A DNA stretch of 64,000 nucleotides, taken from positions 1,736,001-1,800,000 of the forward strand of contig JAALGY010000023.1 in the NCBI GenBank assembly GCA_032358165.1, given 5' to 3'. Below the pieces are notes generated by a model. The model worked only from the letters and a program-made list of their open reading frames with translations. It searched no databases and was not told the origin of the DNA. The DNA comes from Diplosphaera chodatii. Its lineage: Eukaryota; Chlorophyta; Trebouxiophyceae; Prasiolales; Stichococcaceae. Below are positions 1 to 9,354 of this stretch, one piece after another. Every line of letters begins with the position of its first letter. Positions within the stretch are counted from its first letter, which is position 1. The position numbers and the translations under genes were made by a program.

Positions 1-86
1 CCGGCGCCGGCAGCGCGTCTCTGACCTCGCCCACAGCCACCACCGCCGACGACGGGCCGTTCGCCGCTGTGCCGTTGGCCGCCATC
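1..86 (-). CDS. N-terminal fragment of an unidentified gene, cut by the window edge
   Basis: An ATG at 86 in a good context (GCGATGGCG) opens an Ala/Gly/Asn-rich reading frame that stays open to base 1, beginning MAANGTAANGPSSAVVAVGE. Such low-complexity N termini are common in this genome's proteins. The opposite strand is also open in one frame (3-234, with a stop after a His-Ile end), so this could instead be the 3' end of a rightward gene. I favour the minus reading because of the start context and the gene-free DNA to its right. No domain is visible and no function can be given. Confidence 0.35.
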
Positions 87-613
87 GCGGCACTGGGCGT
101 TGATCACCGCGAGTCAAGCGTCAGGGTGGGCTTGCTTCAGGTGGGCAAGGGTGCAGTTCCTGATGGGACCTCAGGTGTTCACTCGCTCGTGACCAGCACG
201 GACAGCCATTGGCAAACTCGTGCTGCACACATCTGAAGCGAAACCACAAACAAGCAGTGCGCAGACTGCAGCAATGTATGATGGAGTTTGCAGACAAGGA
301 GCAGGAAGCGTGGAAGGTGTTTCTGCCGCTCTGGTGCTTCCACAGGTGCGACCTCACTGCTTGCAAGTCCAGTTGTCTACCATTCTCTCAAGTAGCAGCG
401 TCATCAGAAGTCGGTCATATCCGACTACAGCCTCCACCCTTCCGGTACTGTGCGTCGCTCAGAGAGGGTCGCTGCCTGTTGAGCCTGTTGAGCAGCTGAT
501 CTGACGCCATACCCACCGCCTTGGCGACGGACATGGTGCAACAAGTACATGCTATAATGAGTGAGGCTGCCACGCAGCTCAGATGACGGACAGAGGACTA
601 CTTGAGGCATTCC
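87..613. other. Intergenic stretch, nothing recognisable
   Basis: About 530 bases between the left-edge fragment and the NDUFAF2-like gene. It presumably holds divergent promoters and a 5' UTR. I see no convincing exon, RNA gene or repeat. Short open frames here lack codon character and clear splice partners. Confidence 0.5.
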
Positions 614-1542
614 ATGATCAGAAATGCCCTGAGAAGCATTGGAAGGCGCCTAGCCAAGCATGATGTGGTCGGCGCTGATGCCAGCGGCAACCAGTATCTG
701 AGGTACGACTTGTTTGAAGTTTGATTGTGGACGAGCACTTGTCAGCATTGGCTGCGTCGCAGAAAACTCGACCTCGTGCACAATCGTGCAGGCAGATTGT
801 CAAGAACGACGAAGGCGTCCCGGGTGAGTCTGCTCATGCGCACACCAGAGCGTAGGGTGCCTCGCTGTTGGTGTCAAGCAACCTATAAGAACGCTGTGTC
901 TGCGCAACATTCTGAACACTGACAGACCGTGGCTATTTGTCGCCCAGTTGAGCGGCGATGGGTGGAGTTCCCACCAGGTAACACTGTTCTGATATGGCAA
1001 TTGCATAGATGCATGATCTTGATGAATGCCAAGACAACGGCATCAGATGCCTAATGTGTGGTGTTCTCGTGCATGTCATCAGAGAAGGGGACCCACTATT
1101 ACGATGCCAAGGAGATTCCGCCCGAATGGCACCAGTGGCTGACATCCAAGCGGGAGACTCCGCCCAGCGCCGAGAGCGTGCAGCAGGCCGAGGCGGCCAG
1201 GAATGCGCTGCGTGAGAAAGCAGCTGCTCTTGAGGATGCTCAGATTGGGGAGCGTTTGAGGGTGCGTCTCGCTGTCCAGTGCAACGTAGCTGATCGCTGA
1301 TGCTGCCTAAACATGCAAATCATCAGTATGACTTGCCTGCAGCATGTACTGGAGTCCTGTGTGCTTGGCTGCAGGCGCAACACTACGGAGTGCGGCATCA
1401 GACGGCGGCGTACCCTCACGAGCTGCCGGAGCCGGAGCGTCCTGACAGCAGAGGGGCACAGACTGCAGCACAACCTGCAGCAGAGCAGTCACCAGCGCCG
1501 GGCGAGGACGTAGGCTCCTGGGTTCCGCCACAGCGTGGCTGA
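614..1542 (+). CDS. NDUFAF2: NDUFAF2-like mitochondrial complex I assembly factor
   Basis: Five exons join in phase to a protein of about 165 residues. Exon 1 is 614-702; later exons start at about 792, 928, 1086 and 1373. Residues 12-30 read RLAKHDVVGADASGNQYLR, followed by VERRWVEFPP and then HYYDAKEIPPEWHQWL. This order (phosphate/GN-Y/F segment, RRWVE/F block, then PPEW-W-L) is the signature of the NDUFA12/B17.2 family. The long Ala/Glu/Pro-rich tail ending GSWVPPQRG fits the assembly factor NDUFAF2 (mimitin, B17.2L) better than subunit NDUFA12. The family acts in the mitochondrial matrix, binding late assembly intermediates of NADH:ubiquinone oxidoreductase. The first 12 residues (MIRNALRSIGRR) are basic and amphipathic, as in a matrix-targeting peptide. 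The start is the only ATG that fits. The alternative, NDUFA12 itself, is less likely. Confidence 0.8.
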
Positions 1543-1933
1543 AACAGGCAGACAGCGCGCTGAATGGCGGCCTCAACACCAGCAGCGTGCTACTACCGAG
1601 TGACATGGGCCGGCATGACTATGGATGGTGCTTTTTTTTCACATTGCGGACGGCGTCCATATACCATGGTATCCCACACTTCTTACACGGTCGGAAGTTG
1701 GGTGGTTATTAATAAGCAGGCGCAGGGGATGCACCCACTGAGCTGTGAAAGCTGGGCAAGATGCCTGTTCACTGCTTGGGCAGAACTTTGCCAGCGTGTC
1801 AGGTCGTGGACAGCTGTCATGTTGTACATGACAACCAACGCTGCTACTCAGAGCTGTCACCTCGTGCTACTGTACAGGGCTGCCAAGGATGGTCTGCTTC
1901 CTGTTCCACAAGGCATGCAGTGCAGCACATGAG
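1543..1933. other. Convergent 3' intergenic region
   Basis: About 390 bases between the stops of two convergent genes. It contains a T-run at 1632-1639 and no coding signal, and presumably carries both 3' UTRs. Confidence 0.5.
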
Positions 1934-3115
1934 CTACTGATCACCATCATCGATGGTCTCATACTCTGCGTCGATGATGGGACCGCCTGCCTGCTGCGTG
2001 AAGTCTGGCCCTGGCTTGCTGGAGCGCATGCCTCCCCCCGGCCGTGTGAAAGGCGACGCACCCCAGGCCGTCCCGCCAAAGGGGTTCCTGCGCGTCGCCT
2101 GCTGAGCTGCTGCTGCCCTTTGCTGCGCCTGTGCTGCTGCCATCTGCATATGGTGCACACGCAGGGTGTCATGTGCTGCAGGCCCATGTGAATGCATGCA
2201 GGCATGCCACCATGCGCAGAGCGCTTGCACCCTGACCTGACTGTTGAAGCGCCGCATAGAAAACACCAGCAGCAGAGGCAGCAGCCAGCTGGCCTGCAGG
2301 AACGGCGCAACATGATGGTGACACATGTGTGGCCAATCAAAGGCGTCATGGTCGCACATCCGAGCAATCCATCATCACGCCCGCTTACCAAAAAGATGAG
2401 GCGCAGGACCGAGAAAACCACTGTCCAAAAGAACCCCGTGTAAAGTGAGTAAACCAGCGCTGCTACCCAGAAAAGCTGTCCGACTTTGCTGTCGTTGAAC
2501 TTCCCAACCTGCCGTCGCCACTGTGAAACAACCAGCAGAAGTGCATGTCAGCATCGCTCCTCAGCCAAGACTGTAAGCAGTGGGCCACAAGCAGGGAGAA
2601 CAGCGCCCGCAGCTTACCTTGGGCAAGTCCCGCCGGACGGTCTCTCCCAGCAATCCTAGCCGCTTGCGCACCCGCAGCTGTGAGTCTAGCCACGCAGAGC
2701 TGTCCTTGACAGCTGCCTGAGCCCTGTGTAGCAACGATAACGAGCCTTGGTGCAGCAACGAGGATAAGAACATACAGATACGTCCTTACGACGTCAAGCC
2801 AACGAGCAGCCCACCTCTTGCCCTGTTCATTGAGATGCAGGGTGCGGTCAAGGCGCCTTGCTGCTCGTCTGCCTGAGTCCTCCAACTGCTCTGCTGCCTG
2901 CTTTAGCCTGCGAGAAGGTCCAAGATTGTCTCATACTGGGGTAGCGGTCATCAAGCTGTGTGCAGGTACGCACTGCAGATTGCGCACCTGCTGGCCGCGC
3001 CACGGCGCAGACGGCTGCCAAAGTCGTCTGCATGGGAAGCTGCTGCCACGGTCGCGGGCCTGCGGAGGCGTGGCTGCGCGCAGCGCTGTAGCAGAGGCTG
3101 CGAAACGCTGCGCAT
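1934..3115 (-). CDS. Organelle-targeted membrane protein of unknown function
   Basis: Six exons join in phase to about 240 residues. The chosen ATG (3115) begins MRSVSQPLLQRCAQPRLRRP, an Arg/Ser/Ala-rich sequence with no acids, typical of a chloroplast or mitochondrial transit peptide. Next comes a charged helical stretch (RLKQAAEQLEDSGRRAARRL and onward, about residues 43-115). A strongly hydrophobic part follows, with about two or three membrane segments: LFWVAALVYSLYTGFFW, VVFSVLRLIFL and ASWLLPLLLVFSM. The tail is Gln/Ala/Gly/Pro-rich and ends with an acidic motif, PIIDAEYETIDDGDQ. The short PIIDAE-type acidic terminus resembles conserved plastid membrane proteins, but I cannot name the family. 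Exon phases agree at every junction, which supports the model. It runs convergent with the NDUFAF2-like gene. Confidence 0.65.
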
Positions 3116-4445
3116 GGGCGTCAGCTGCCCGGGTGCTGTCCACGATGTGTGGCGAGTCCAGCTGCCAAGCGACTGCCCTGTTGCCTGCCGGTGCATGTGT
3201 GCCTGCGCGTGCGTGTGCATGGCTGCAAACAACTCTACAATGTTGTCTTGCTGTTCGTCTCGCGGTGCGTCAGTGCACGTTTCTGCCTGTCTGCCTGTGG
3301 TGTCCTCGTTGACGATACCTAAAATCCCTGCCCTGCAGTGAAACACGCTGTACCATCACTCCATCAGTAAGCAAGGTTGTTGCTCACATCGCTGCATTTC
3401 TCGTCTGTACCGCTCTACAAGACAACCTGCAACGGGTCACCATTCGTGCATGCACGACATGTAGCGGTCATATGTGTCAATCAGGCTGCTGGGCCTCGGC
3501 ATGCCCATGTTGCCGCCAAGGACCGCAGCGTGCAGGCAGACGCTCGGAACGGTGCGAGCTGCATGAGTGTTTACACCCTGCACCGCGGCGGCATACACAA
3601 CTTCCAGAGTTGGCTGACGAGGTAACTGCTTGATATTCAGTGGTTGACGCAAGCACGAACGCACAGCCCTAGAGTTCGGGTCCGAGGTGCAGCACATTGG
3701 CTGCGACCCTGGAGGCACCCGAGCCCCTTAAAGAGGCAGGTTGGCACTTCTGTATGTTATGCCCATGCCCGCTGCGACCACCATCCGTCAAGCAGGCGGT
3801 AGGCTCAGCATAGCGGGAGGGACCTCGCGGTTTCCCATGCAAGAAGAACACACCTGAAGGAAGGTGAGTACATATACTCCATGAGTCACCTGACCAGTGC
3901 ATGGCAACCAAGGACTGTAGAGGTTGCAGGCCTGCCTGTCCCTTGTGCGCATCAGGTGCACAAGCAATTCCTTGAGTTTGCTGGTGGATGGCTATGTAAC
4001 ACGACAGCAAGCCAAAGCCCATGCGGCGGGTGGCAAATTGTAAGTAGGGAAGGTCAGACTGCAAGCGGCGCTGGCGGCTGACCATGGGCACTGGGCCTAG
4101 CGAGGCGTAACGGCTAGCGCGCACCGCTGGCCACGTGCGCCCGAGTCACAATCCCTCCCGGCTGCAGTAGCTTGTACACAGGTAAGCGGACGTGCAAGAT
4201 GAACAACGCCCGCAGATGTCGAACTGTATCCAAGTGCAGCGGGCCATCCAACCAAACTTGGGGCAATCTATGAACTCTGCTGCAAGGCACTTCTCATGGT
4301 TGGCTGGCCCCAAGTGCCTGGCGGCGCAGACACCGGGCAACTACGCTCAGCGCGTTGACTCGCATTGCGGGAACGAGCTGGTGCAGCGTCCCAGACGTGT
4401 CCGGCACAGGCTATGCCCGCGCATCCGATGCAGTTTGCGACCAAG
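3116..4445. other. Gene-poor DNA with a diverged dispersed repeat (left copy)
   Basis: No gene is recognisable. The segment at about 3790-3840 (AAGCAGGCGG..GGCTCAGC..) is visibly related to 4816-4862. This suggests two eroded copies of one dispersed element in the same orientation. Open frames here are short and have no family resemblance. Confidence 0.4.
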
Positions 4446-4450
4446 CTGTT

Positions 4451-4470
4451 GCTATGGGCATGTGCATAGC
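4451..4470. repeat. Short inverted repeat GCTATG-N8-CATAGC
   Basis: A perfect 6-base inverted repeat with an 8-base loop lies just left of the GCGGCCGC repeat pair. It is one of several palindromes clustered within 600 bases and may be part of an eroded mobile element. Confidence 0.5.
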
Positions 4471-4479
4471 AAGGATATA

Positions 4480-4542
4480 GCGGCCGCGGAGCGGCCGGAA
4501 TGTCATGCCATGACGACATTGAAGCGGCCGCAGAGCGGCCGC
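4480..4542. repeat. Paired GCGGCCGC(g/a)GAGCGGCCG repeats around an inverted core
   Basis: GCGGCCGCGGAGCGGCCG at 4480-4497 recurs as GCGGCCGCAGAGCGGCCG at about 4524-4541. Between them AATGTCATG and CATGACGACATT form an imperfect inverted repeat. The whole unit can fold as a GC-rich cruciform or hairpin. It looks like a terminal or internal structure of a mobile element. No coding capacity lies next to it. Confidence 0.55.
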
Positions 4543-4639
4543 CACACCGGTCGTCATTGGTCTTTTGGCTGCTGGTCCCAGCCGTCGGCAGGCTGGCAGG
4601 CCAGGAAAGGGTGCGCTTGAAACTGGGCCTGAACCCCAA

Positions 4640-5650
4640 ATCCGAATGAATGAAGGCCCATATATTCCACTGGTCACACAGCAATCAATGCTGGCGTCCA
4701 AGAACTGTGGAGCACCAGGGTTTAGCACAAAGGCCGCACCCTGGATGCATCCGAAGGCGCACGGGGAAACAACTCAAAACCATCAAGGCCCGAATGAGTG
4801 CAGCCGCCGTGCATGAAGCAGGCGGCGGGCTCAGCCCGGCAGAAGGAACCCGGCGGGCACACAGGCAAAGCACAGCAGGTGTCTAGCAAAATCACCGCCA
4901 ATGAGCAGTAAGCCTGATGAGGCGTCAGGGGCAGAATGCCTGCCGGCCACAACACAGACGCATGACAGCGACACACCTAACGAGCTGGAAGGCTGTGGGG
5001 GCCAGCATGGCTGGAGCGTGCGGGGAAACCCTCCTAGGAGGGTGGGCGGCGCGGTCCATTTGACTGCTGACTGCACTGCCGCTGCTGGGGGCCGCGACCC
5101 CAGCGAGCAGCGTACCGACCAAACGTCGTCCCGCAGGTCTCACTGTCAGCACTGTGGTGCAGCAGACAGAGCACCCACCATGCGCCGCTGTATCTCCAGT
5201 CCAAGTCTCAGTCGCTGGGATGTGACCGCCGCCTCAAAACATACAACAACCGCCGCCAAAACTCACAAGCCGCCGCCCGCCAACCGGACGACACCCCAAG
5301 AGCCCGACACCTCACAAAACCTGACAAAAGGCCCCTCCGCCGCCCGCCGCCGCCACAGAGCAGAGGCCATGCCCAGCTGGCAGAAATGCTGCAGCGGAGC
5401 CCAAATCACCGCCACCGCTCGCCTGCCAATGCCCACATGGTCAACCTGCTGACCAGGGCGGCGGCAGGCAAACGCAGTGCGGCGGGCATAATCACAGGCA
5501 CACACCGCACAGAGGTATGCCAGCCTCCAAACACCGCCAAACACCCCCGGCTGTGGGCGTGCCAGCCATATGACCGCCGCCCGCAGCTGAGGGGTTTGCG
5601 CCGCTGCCGCCGGTGCCGCTGCCGCCGCTGCCGCTTTATGCACTGCCGGC
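4640..5650. other. Repeat-derived, CCG-rich gene-free DNA (right copy of dispersed repeat)
   Basis: This contains the second copy of the AAGCAGGCGG..GGCTCAGC repeat (4816-4862), a perfect 16-base palindrome (5028-5043), and long CCGCC/GCCG-rich runs (5228-5350, 5575-5640). The open frames are compositional and show no domain. It is probably the remains of transposable elements. Confidence 0.4.
5028..5043. repeat. Perfect 16-base palindrome ACCCTCCTAGGAGGGT
   Basis: The sequence is self-complementary over 16 bases with no loop. It lies inside the repeat-derived region next to the right-hand copy of the dispersed repeat. Its function is unknown. Confidence 0.6.
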
Positions 5651-5742
5651 TGTTATAACTGTAAAACCCTAAATCCGCCAGTTATGACAGAAACGGTTCA
5701 CATGTAACATATACAATTTATCTGATATCTGGTTCATCTGCC

Positions 5743-5796
5743 GTCAACCCATCATCTGAATGGGACGATGCCGTCATCCCATCATCTGAATGGGAA
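5743..5796 (+). repeat. Two tandem copies of a 27-base unit
   Basis: GCCGTCA(A/T)CCCATCATCTGAATGGGA is present twice head to tail, immediately 5' of the tRNA-Ile gene. Each unit contains the short inverted pair CCCAT..ATGGG. Being within 15 bases of the tRNA start, it may have arisen from insertion or slippage at the tRNA flank. Confidence 0.6.
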
Positions 5797-5804
5797 GACG
5801 GGAC

Positions 5805-5926
5805 AGCCGCTTAACTCAGTTGGTCAGAGTGTCAGCCTAATATCCTAATGGAAGTGCTAATATACCAGCACGGAGCCTGTCTCACAAGCAAGCTGAAAGT
5901 CGCCGGTTCAATCCCGGCAGTGGCTA
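5805..5926 (+). tRNA. trnI-AAU: tRNA-Ile (anticodon AAT) with a 48-base intron
   Basis: A full cloverleaf can be folded by hand. The acceptor AGCCGCT (5805-5811) pairs with AGTGGCT (5919-5925), with one G-T. The D stem is ACTC/GAGT (5814-5817/5827-5830) with loop AGTTGGTCA. The anticodon stem TCAGC (5832-5836) pairs perfectly with GCTGA (5892-5896). The T arm is GCCGG-TTCAATC-CCGGC (5902-5918), and the discriminator base is A5926. The spliced anticodon loop is CTAATAA, anticodon AAT (5839-5841), which becomes IAU after A-to-I editing. The intron at 5843-5890 lies between positions 37 and 38, the canonical eukaryotic site. A-box and B-box promoter sequences are intact, so the gene is probably active. 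Confidence 0.93.
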
Positions 5927-6244
5927 TCAAGGTTTTACTACTTTTAGGCTCGCCGGCCAAATGGGGCACACTGCACTCCCAGTTGGCGGGGCAATCTATG
6001 TACACGCCCAACGAAGGCGGCGGAGCAGTAAGACACTGGCAGAATTGTTTCCCCGTGTGCTTCGTCACATTCATGTGTTCGGGCACATCCAGGACAGATT
6101 GGCCTGCAGTCTAGACTTGTGCTCCACAGTTCATGGTCGCCAGCATTCACTTGTTGTGTGACCGGTGGAGTATATGGGATGTAACCACCTCAATCAAATC
6201 AACTGGCGGAGTGGCGTGCCTAGCAAGCAGATGCATGTCCCTAC

Positions 6245-6523
6245 ACACAAACACCTCACCTGCCAGCACCCGCCGTCATCCTCACCTCTACTTTCGGTTT
6301 CATACCGGACTCCCACCGCCACTCACCATCACCTACGCCTCACACCTTACCTGCCAGCACCCGCCGTCACCCTCACCTTATCTTTCTGTCCCACCCTGGA
6401 CCCCCACCGCCACTCACCTTCGCCTACACACCCACACCTCACCTGCCAGCCCGCCGTCGCCTTCACCTTCACTTTCAGTCCCGTCCTGCACTCTCACCAC
6501 CACTCACCCTCACCTATACCCCA
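6245..6523 (+). repeat. CT/CA-rich minisatellite, three units of about 90 bases
   Basis: Three diverged copies begin near 6245, 6340 and 6428. Each reads roughly CACCT(C/T)ACCTGCCAGC(AC)CCGCCGTC.. and ends CCACC(G/A)CCACTCACC.. . Although open in the + frame, the translation is low-complexity Pro/Ser/His/Thr and is not a real protein domain. It sits directly upstream of a retrotransposon remnant and is probably part of that insertion. Confidence 0.7.
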
Positions 6524-6535
6524 ACAAGACCAGCT

Positions 6536-7225
6536 CAGCATGCTGGGCTGCCCAGGTGTGCTCGATCCTGCACTTCATGTCACCCATCGTTGACGGCGTG
6601 CCGCAGCACATTGACACTTCGGTTGTCAGTGCACACCTGCAGCGCCGCACATTCGATGCTGTGAATGGCAGCGACTTGCGCAAAGTGCGTGAGTGGCTGG
6701 GAGTCAGGGGCCCTGTGAACGGTGACAACTACCAGCTGGCCGGCTACTTGCAGGCAGTCGCCTCCAAGACCGGTCGTCGGCGGTTAGCACAGTTTCGGAT
6801 GGACAGTCACATGCTGGGGGTGGAAACAGGGAGGTGGCAGCGTCTGCCGCGGGCAGAGCGGCTGTGTCAGCGGTGTAGCTGCGGTGTGGTGGATGATGAG
6901 GCACATATGGTCTGGGGTTGTCCAGCTCTAGTAGATCAGAGGGTGCAGCATTCTGAGCTGTTTCAGAACAGCGACATCACCACGGTTGCGGACTTTATGC
7001 AGCAGGATGCCGGGCAACTGGCAGCCTTTTTTGCGGGGTTGTCATGATCATTGTGCAGAGTTGGAGGGGTGTACATCCAACCGGGATTGAGTGGACCCAT
7101 TCTGTCAGCGGGGAGTGAACGGTTTCGGACACCACTCGTTGTGCATGTTGCTCTGGGTTATTCCGCCAGAGCCTGTGGCTAGGCCAAAATGGCCCACCAC
7201 CAGTATGTAGTCAATGTCAATGTCA
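6536..7225 (+). mobile_element. 3' end of a LINE-type (non-LTR) retrotransposon
   Basis: The + frame to the stop at 7045-7047 encodes the C-terminal zinc-binding domain that follows reverse transcriptase in non-LTR elements (zf-RVT type). Visible signs are a basic stretch RRRLAQFRMDSHMLGVETGR followed by CQRC, then DDEAHMVWGC, giving a C-x2-C...H-x4-C ligand set. The reverse transcriptase and endonuclease domains are absent upstream, so the copy is 5'-truncated, as usual for LINEs. About 160 bases past the stop is TGTCAATGTCAATGTCAA (7210-7225), a short tandem repeat of the kind that often ends algal LINEs. The upstream minisatellite (6245-6523) reads in frame but is not protein-like. The element is non-autonomous and decayed. 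Confidence 0.7.
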
Positions 7226-7816
7226 ATGGTCCAAGCGGGCCCAGAGCTTGGCATACTTGTACGCAACCGGTCCCTGCATGTCTGCGCGGGGCTTTCTGGG
7301 TTTAACCCACGGGTGCCGTGGCACGTGGTAGGTATCCTCATCGGGCTTGTTGCCTTTCGCTGGTCTCATGACCCCTGCATTCCCTTGTGGTTTCAGTGTC
7401 CTCCATCGACATATTTCGAACAGGGCGTTTTGATGATCTACTCGCATTGTGCCGCAGACAGCCGGGGCCGATATGTTCCCACCGTCTGATGAGGTGTCAG
7501 ACGCGGCAGGTGTCCGCCTGTACTTCATCAATGGCAGCGGCGGTGGCATTGGCCACACCGGCGAGGCAAGCGACCTTGCAGCTTGCCGTGGCTCCGGTCC
7601 TTGGCAAGAGGCAGCACAGCTGTATCCTGTTGGGGAGGAGCAGAGCTGCACATGCTCAATCTTGGGTGTTCTTTTAAACATCGGTACACGGCCCTTGCAC
7701 TCACTGCACACCTGCGGTCGCCGCAGATTGCGAGATGACCACCTTTCGTGGCGGACGCAGCCGTCGCACAGCTGCAATGCATGTGAGCCAGCACCGTCAT
7801 GACTCGGGCTGTGCAT
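7223..7816 (-). CDS. Unassigned Cys-rich basic ORF, possibly transposon-encoded
   Basis: A 197-codon frame opens with a true ATG (7816). Its N-terminal third contains CDGC...CSEC (C-x2-C-x16-C-x2-C), followed by KGRVPMFKRTPKIEHVQL, which looks like a zinc ribbon with a basic tail. The C-terminal part is Pro/Arg/Lys-rich (HPWVKPRKPRADMQ) and ends KLWARLDH. The residue pattern is more protein-like than that of the overlapping frames. It abuts, tail to tail, the end of the LINE remnant, so it may be a second mobile-element gene or a captured fragment. I do not recognise a family. No splice model was attempted. Confidence 0.3.
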   Translation of the reverse strand: MHSPSHDGAGSHALQLCDGCVRHERWSSRNLRRPQVCSECKGRVPMFKRTPKIEHVQLCSSPTGYSCAASCQGPEPRQAARSLASPVWPMPPPLPLMKYRRTPAASDTSSDGGNISAPAVCGTMRVDHQNALFEICRWRTLKPQGNAGVMRPAKGNKPDEDTYHVPRHPWVKPRKPRADMQGPVAYKYAKLWARLDH

Positions 7817-9354
7817 CTACTGGACCGCTTGAAAGTAGCTGTTATGCATTCGTTCAGAGCAGGTCGTGCGTCTGCCAAAGTGCATTGCTGCAATCTGGTG
7901 GTGCATACCCGACCTGCTGCTGCGGCTGTGGTGTCAATGTCCACAGGATCGCCGAGGAGCTCTGCATCGACCTTGGCCGGTTTCCTGCAAGTAGATCGTG
8001 TGCATGGCATCAGGCTGGTGCATACGTGGGACAGGGTAGCATTGGCGCGACAGCTCATCCGGATGCCGTCAATGGGCTGAGGATGATGAGACGACATGCA
8101 CATACAGTGTCTCACAAAGCTGGGCTGCAGCTGCCATGCTGCTGCACTGCTGTAATGTGTCATCACCTTGATGCAGTGGTGTCGAAGAGCCGCTCGGCCG
8201 GGCTCCTGCTGGGGCCTGCATCCGCTGCCTCCTGTGACGCCTAGTCCAAGTCCATGGCGTCCTCGCAAGAGGCTCCCAGCTCAGCAGCCAGTTGCTGGTC
8301 GGCGTCGCTGTCGTGGTGCAGAAACCAGCAGAAAGCAGGATGGGTTGTTGCACCTGATGAGGCAAGCGCTGGCAGCTGGTCTGATGCAACAGCACGCACC
8401 TCAGTGTTGTTGAGTCGGCTGAAACAGCATCCTCCGTGGCACCCTGTTGACCTGCAAAGCCCTGCGCTGTAAGGCAGCACAGGGTTCTAGGGCGCACATG
8501 CACCATACCCGCCAGACTGCTTGGATGGTTGCTGCCAGGTCCATCGACGGCTGGTGAATAGTGTGCTGTTGTCCACGGATGCCTATCATGCACACCGGAC
8601 CTGTTGGGTTTTGGCACAAGCGCATGGCAAACAGCAAAAAGTGTGATTGGGTATCTTATATTTCGGTATGTTGCTGACTCGTGACTCACAAGTGCTGATC
8701 ATGATGCCCGTGTGCTGTTGGAATTTGCTTGGCGAATCCTGCGGCCTTTATTTACCATACACTATACGCTGCGACCTGCAATGAGCACTCATGAATGAAT
8801 GTCGCTGAGTGCCGCAGTCACATCAGATCTGCCCACGCACGTGTGAAGCAGCCAGCAGTGGCAAATGCTGCGTGCGCAGTATGCTGCTAACTGGTTAATG
8901 GCTTCCACGTGAGGAGCACGTCGACCTGCTGGGCGACCACCGCAACTGTTGCCCACGGCGGTTGGTCTCCACCGACATGATCTGTCTTCAGTCCGAGTTG
9001 GATTGATTTGCAATGCTGACTGGTCGCTGAGGATCAACTCACCACCTCATACTGCCGCACTGCGTAGTGAGCCAACAACTGCCAACGTCTAGGCGAACGT
9101 CGTCAAGGATCTCACGTTGACATTGCATTGCATCGTGTACGCCAGATCCAAGCGGAGGTGCAGCATACGGTTGGGCCCGACAACCAACGTGCGTGCAGCA
9201 CGCTCAAGGGCAGATCGCGGCGACCACCCACGCGCAACGTAATGCAAATTGCACAGCGTCCTCATAGGCAGTGGACAAGGCCTGCAGCGGAGGCAGGCCC
9301 CGCAGCGCGGCGGTGGCTGGCCTTCTCCTCCGCACCGCTGCAGCGGCGCCAGCC
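7817..9354. other. Gene-poor stretch, no supported gene
   Basis: Both strands have open frames but none with a recognisable domain or consistent splice signals. A minus-strand frame at 8241-8340 ends in an acidic tail (CEDAMDLD, stop at 8241), which resembles a natural C terminus. I could not join upstream exons to it. The rightmost part presumably holds the 5' end of the thylakoid-type gene that follows. Confidence 0.35.

Noticed and set aside
3141..3143. Start of the organelle membrane protein gene at a GTG
   Set aside because: The longest frame opens with GTG (MDSTRA.. if read as Met). A real ATG at 3115 in another frame gives a typical transit peptide and splices in phase to the rest.
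6133..6535. Coding exon upstream of the LINE zinc domain
   Set aside because: The frame is open only because the CT/CA-rich minisatellite lacks stops. The predicted Pro/Ser/His text is not a protein domain.
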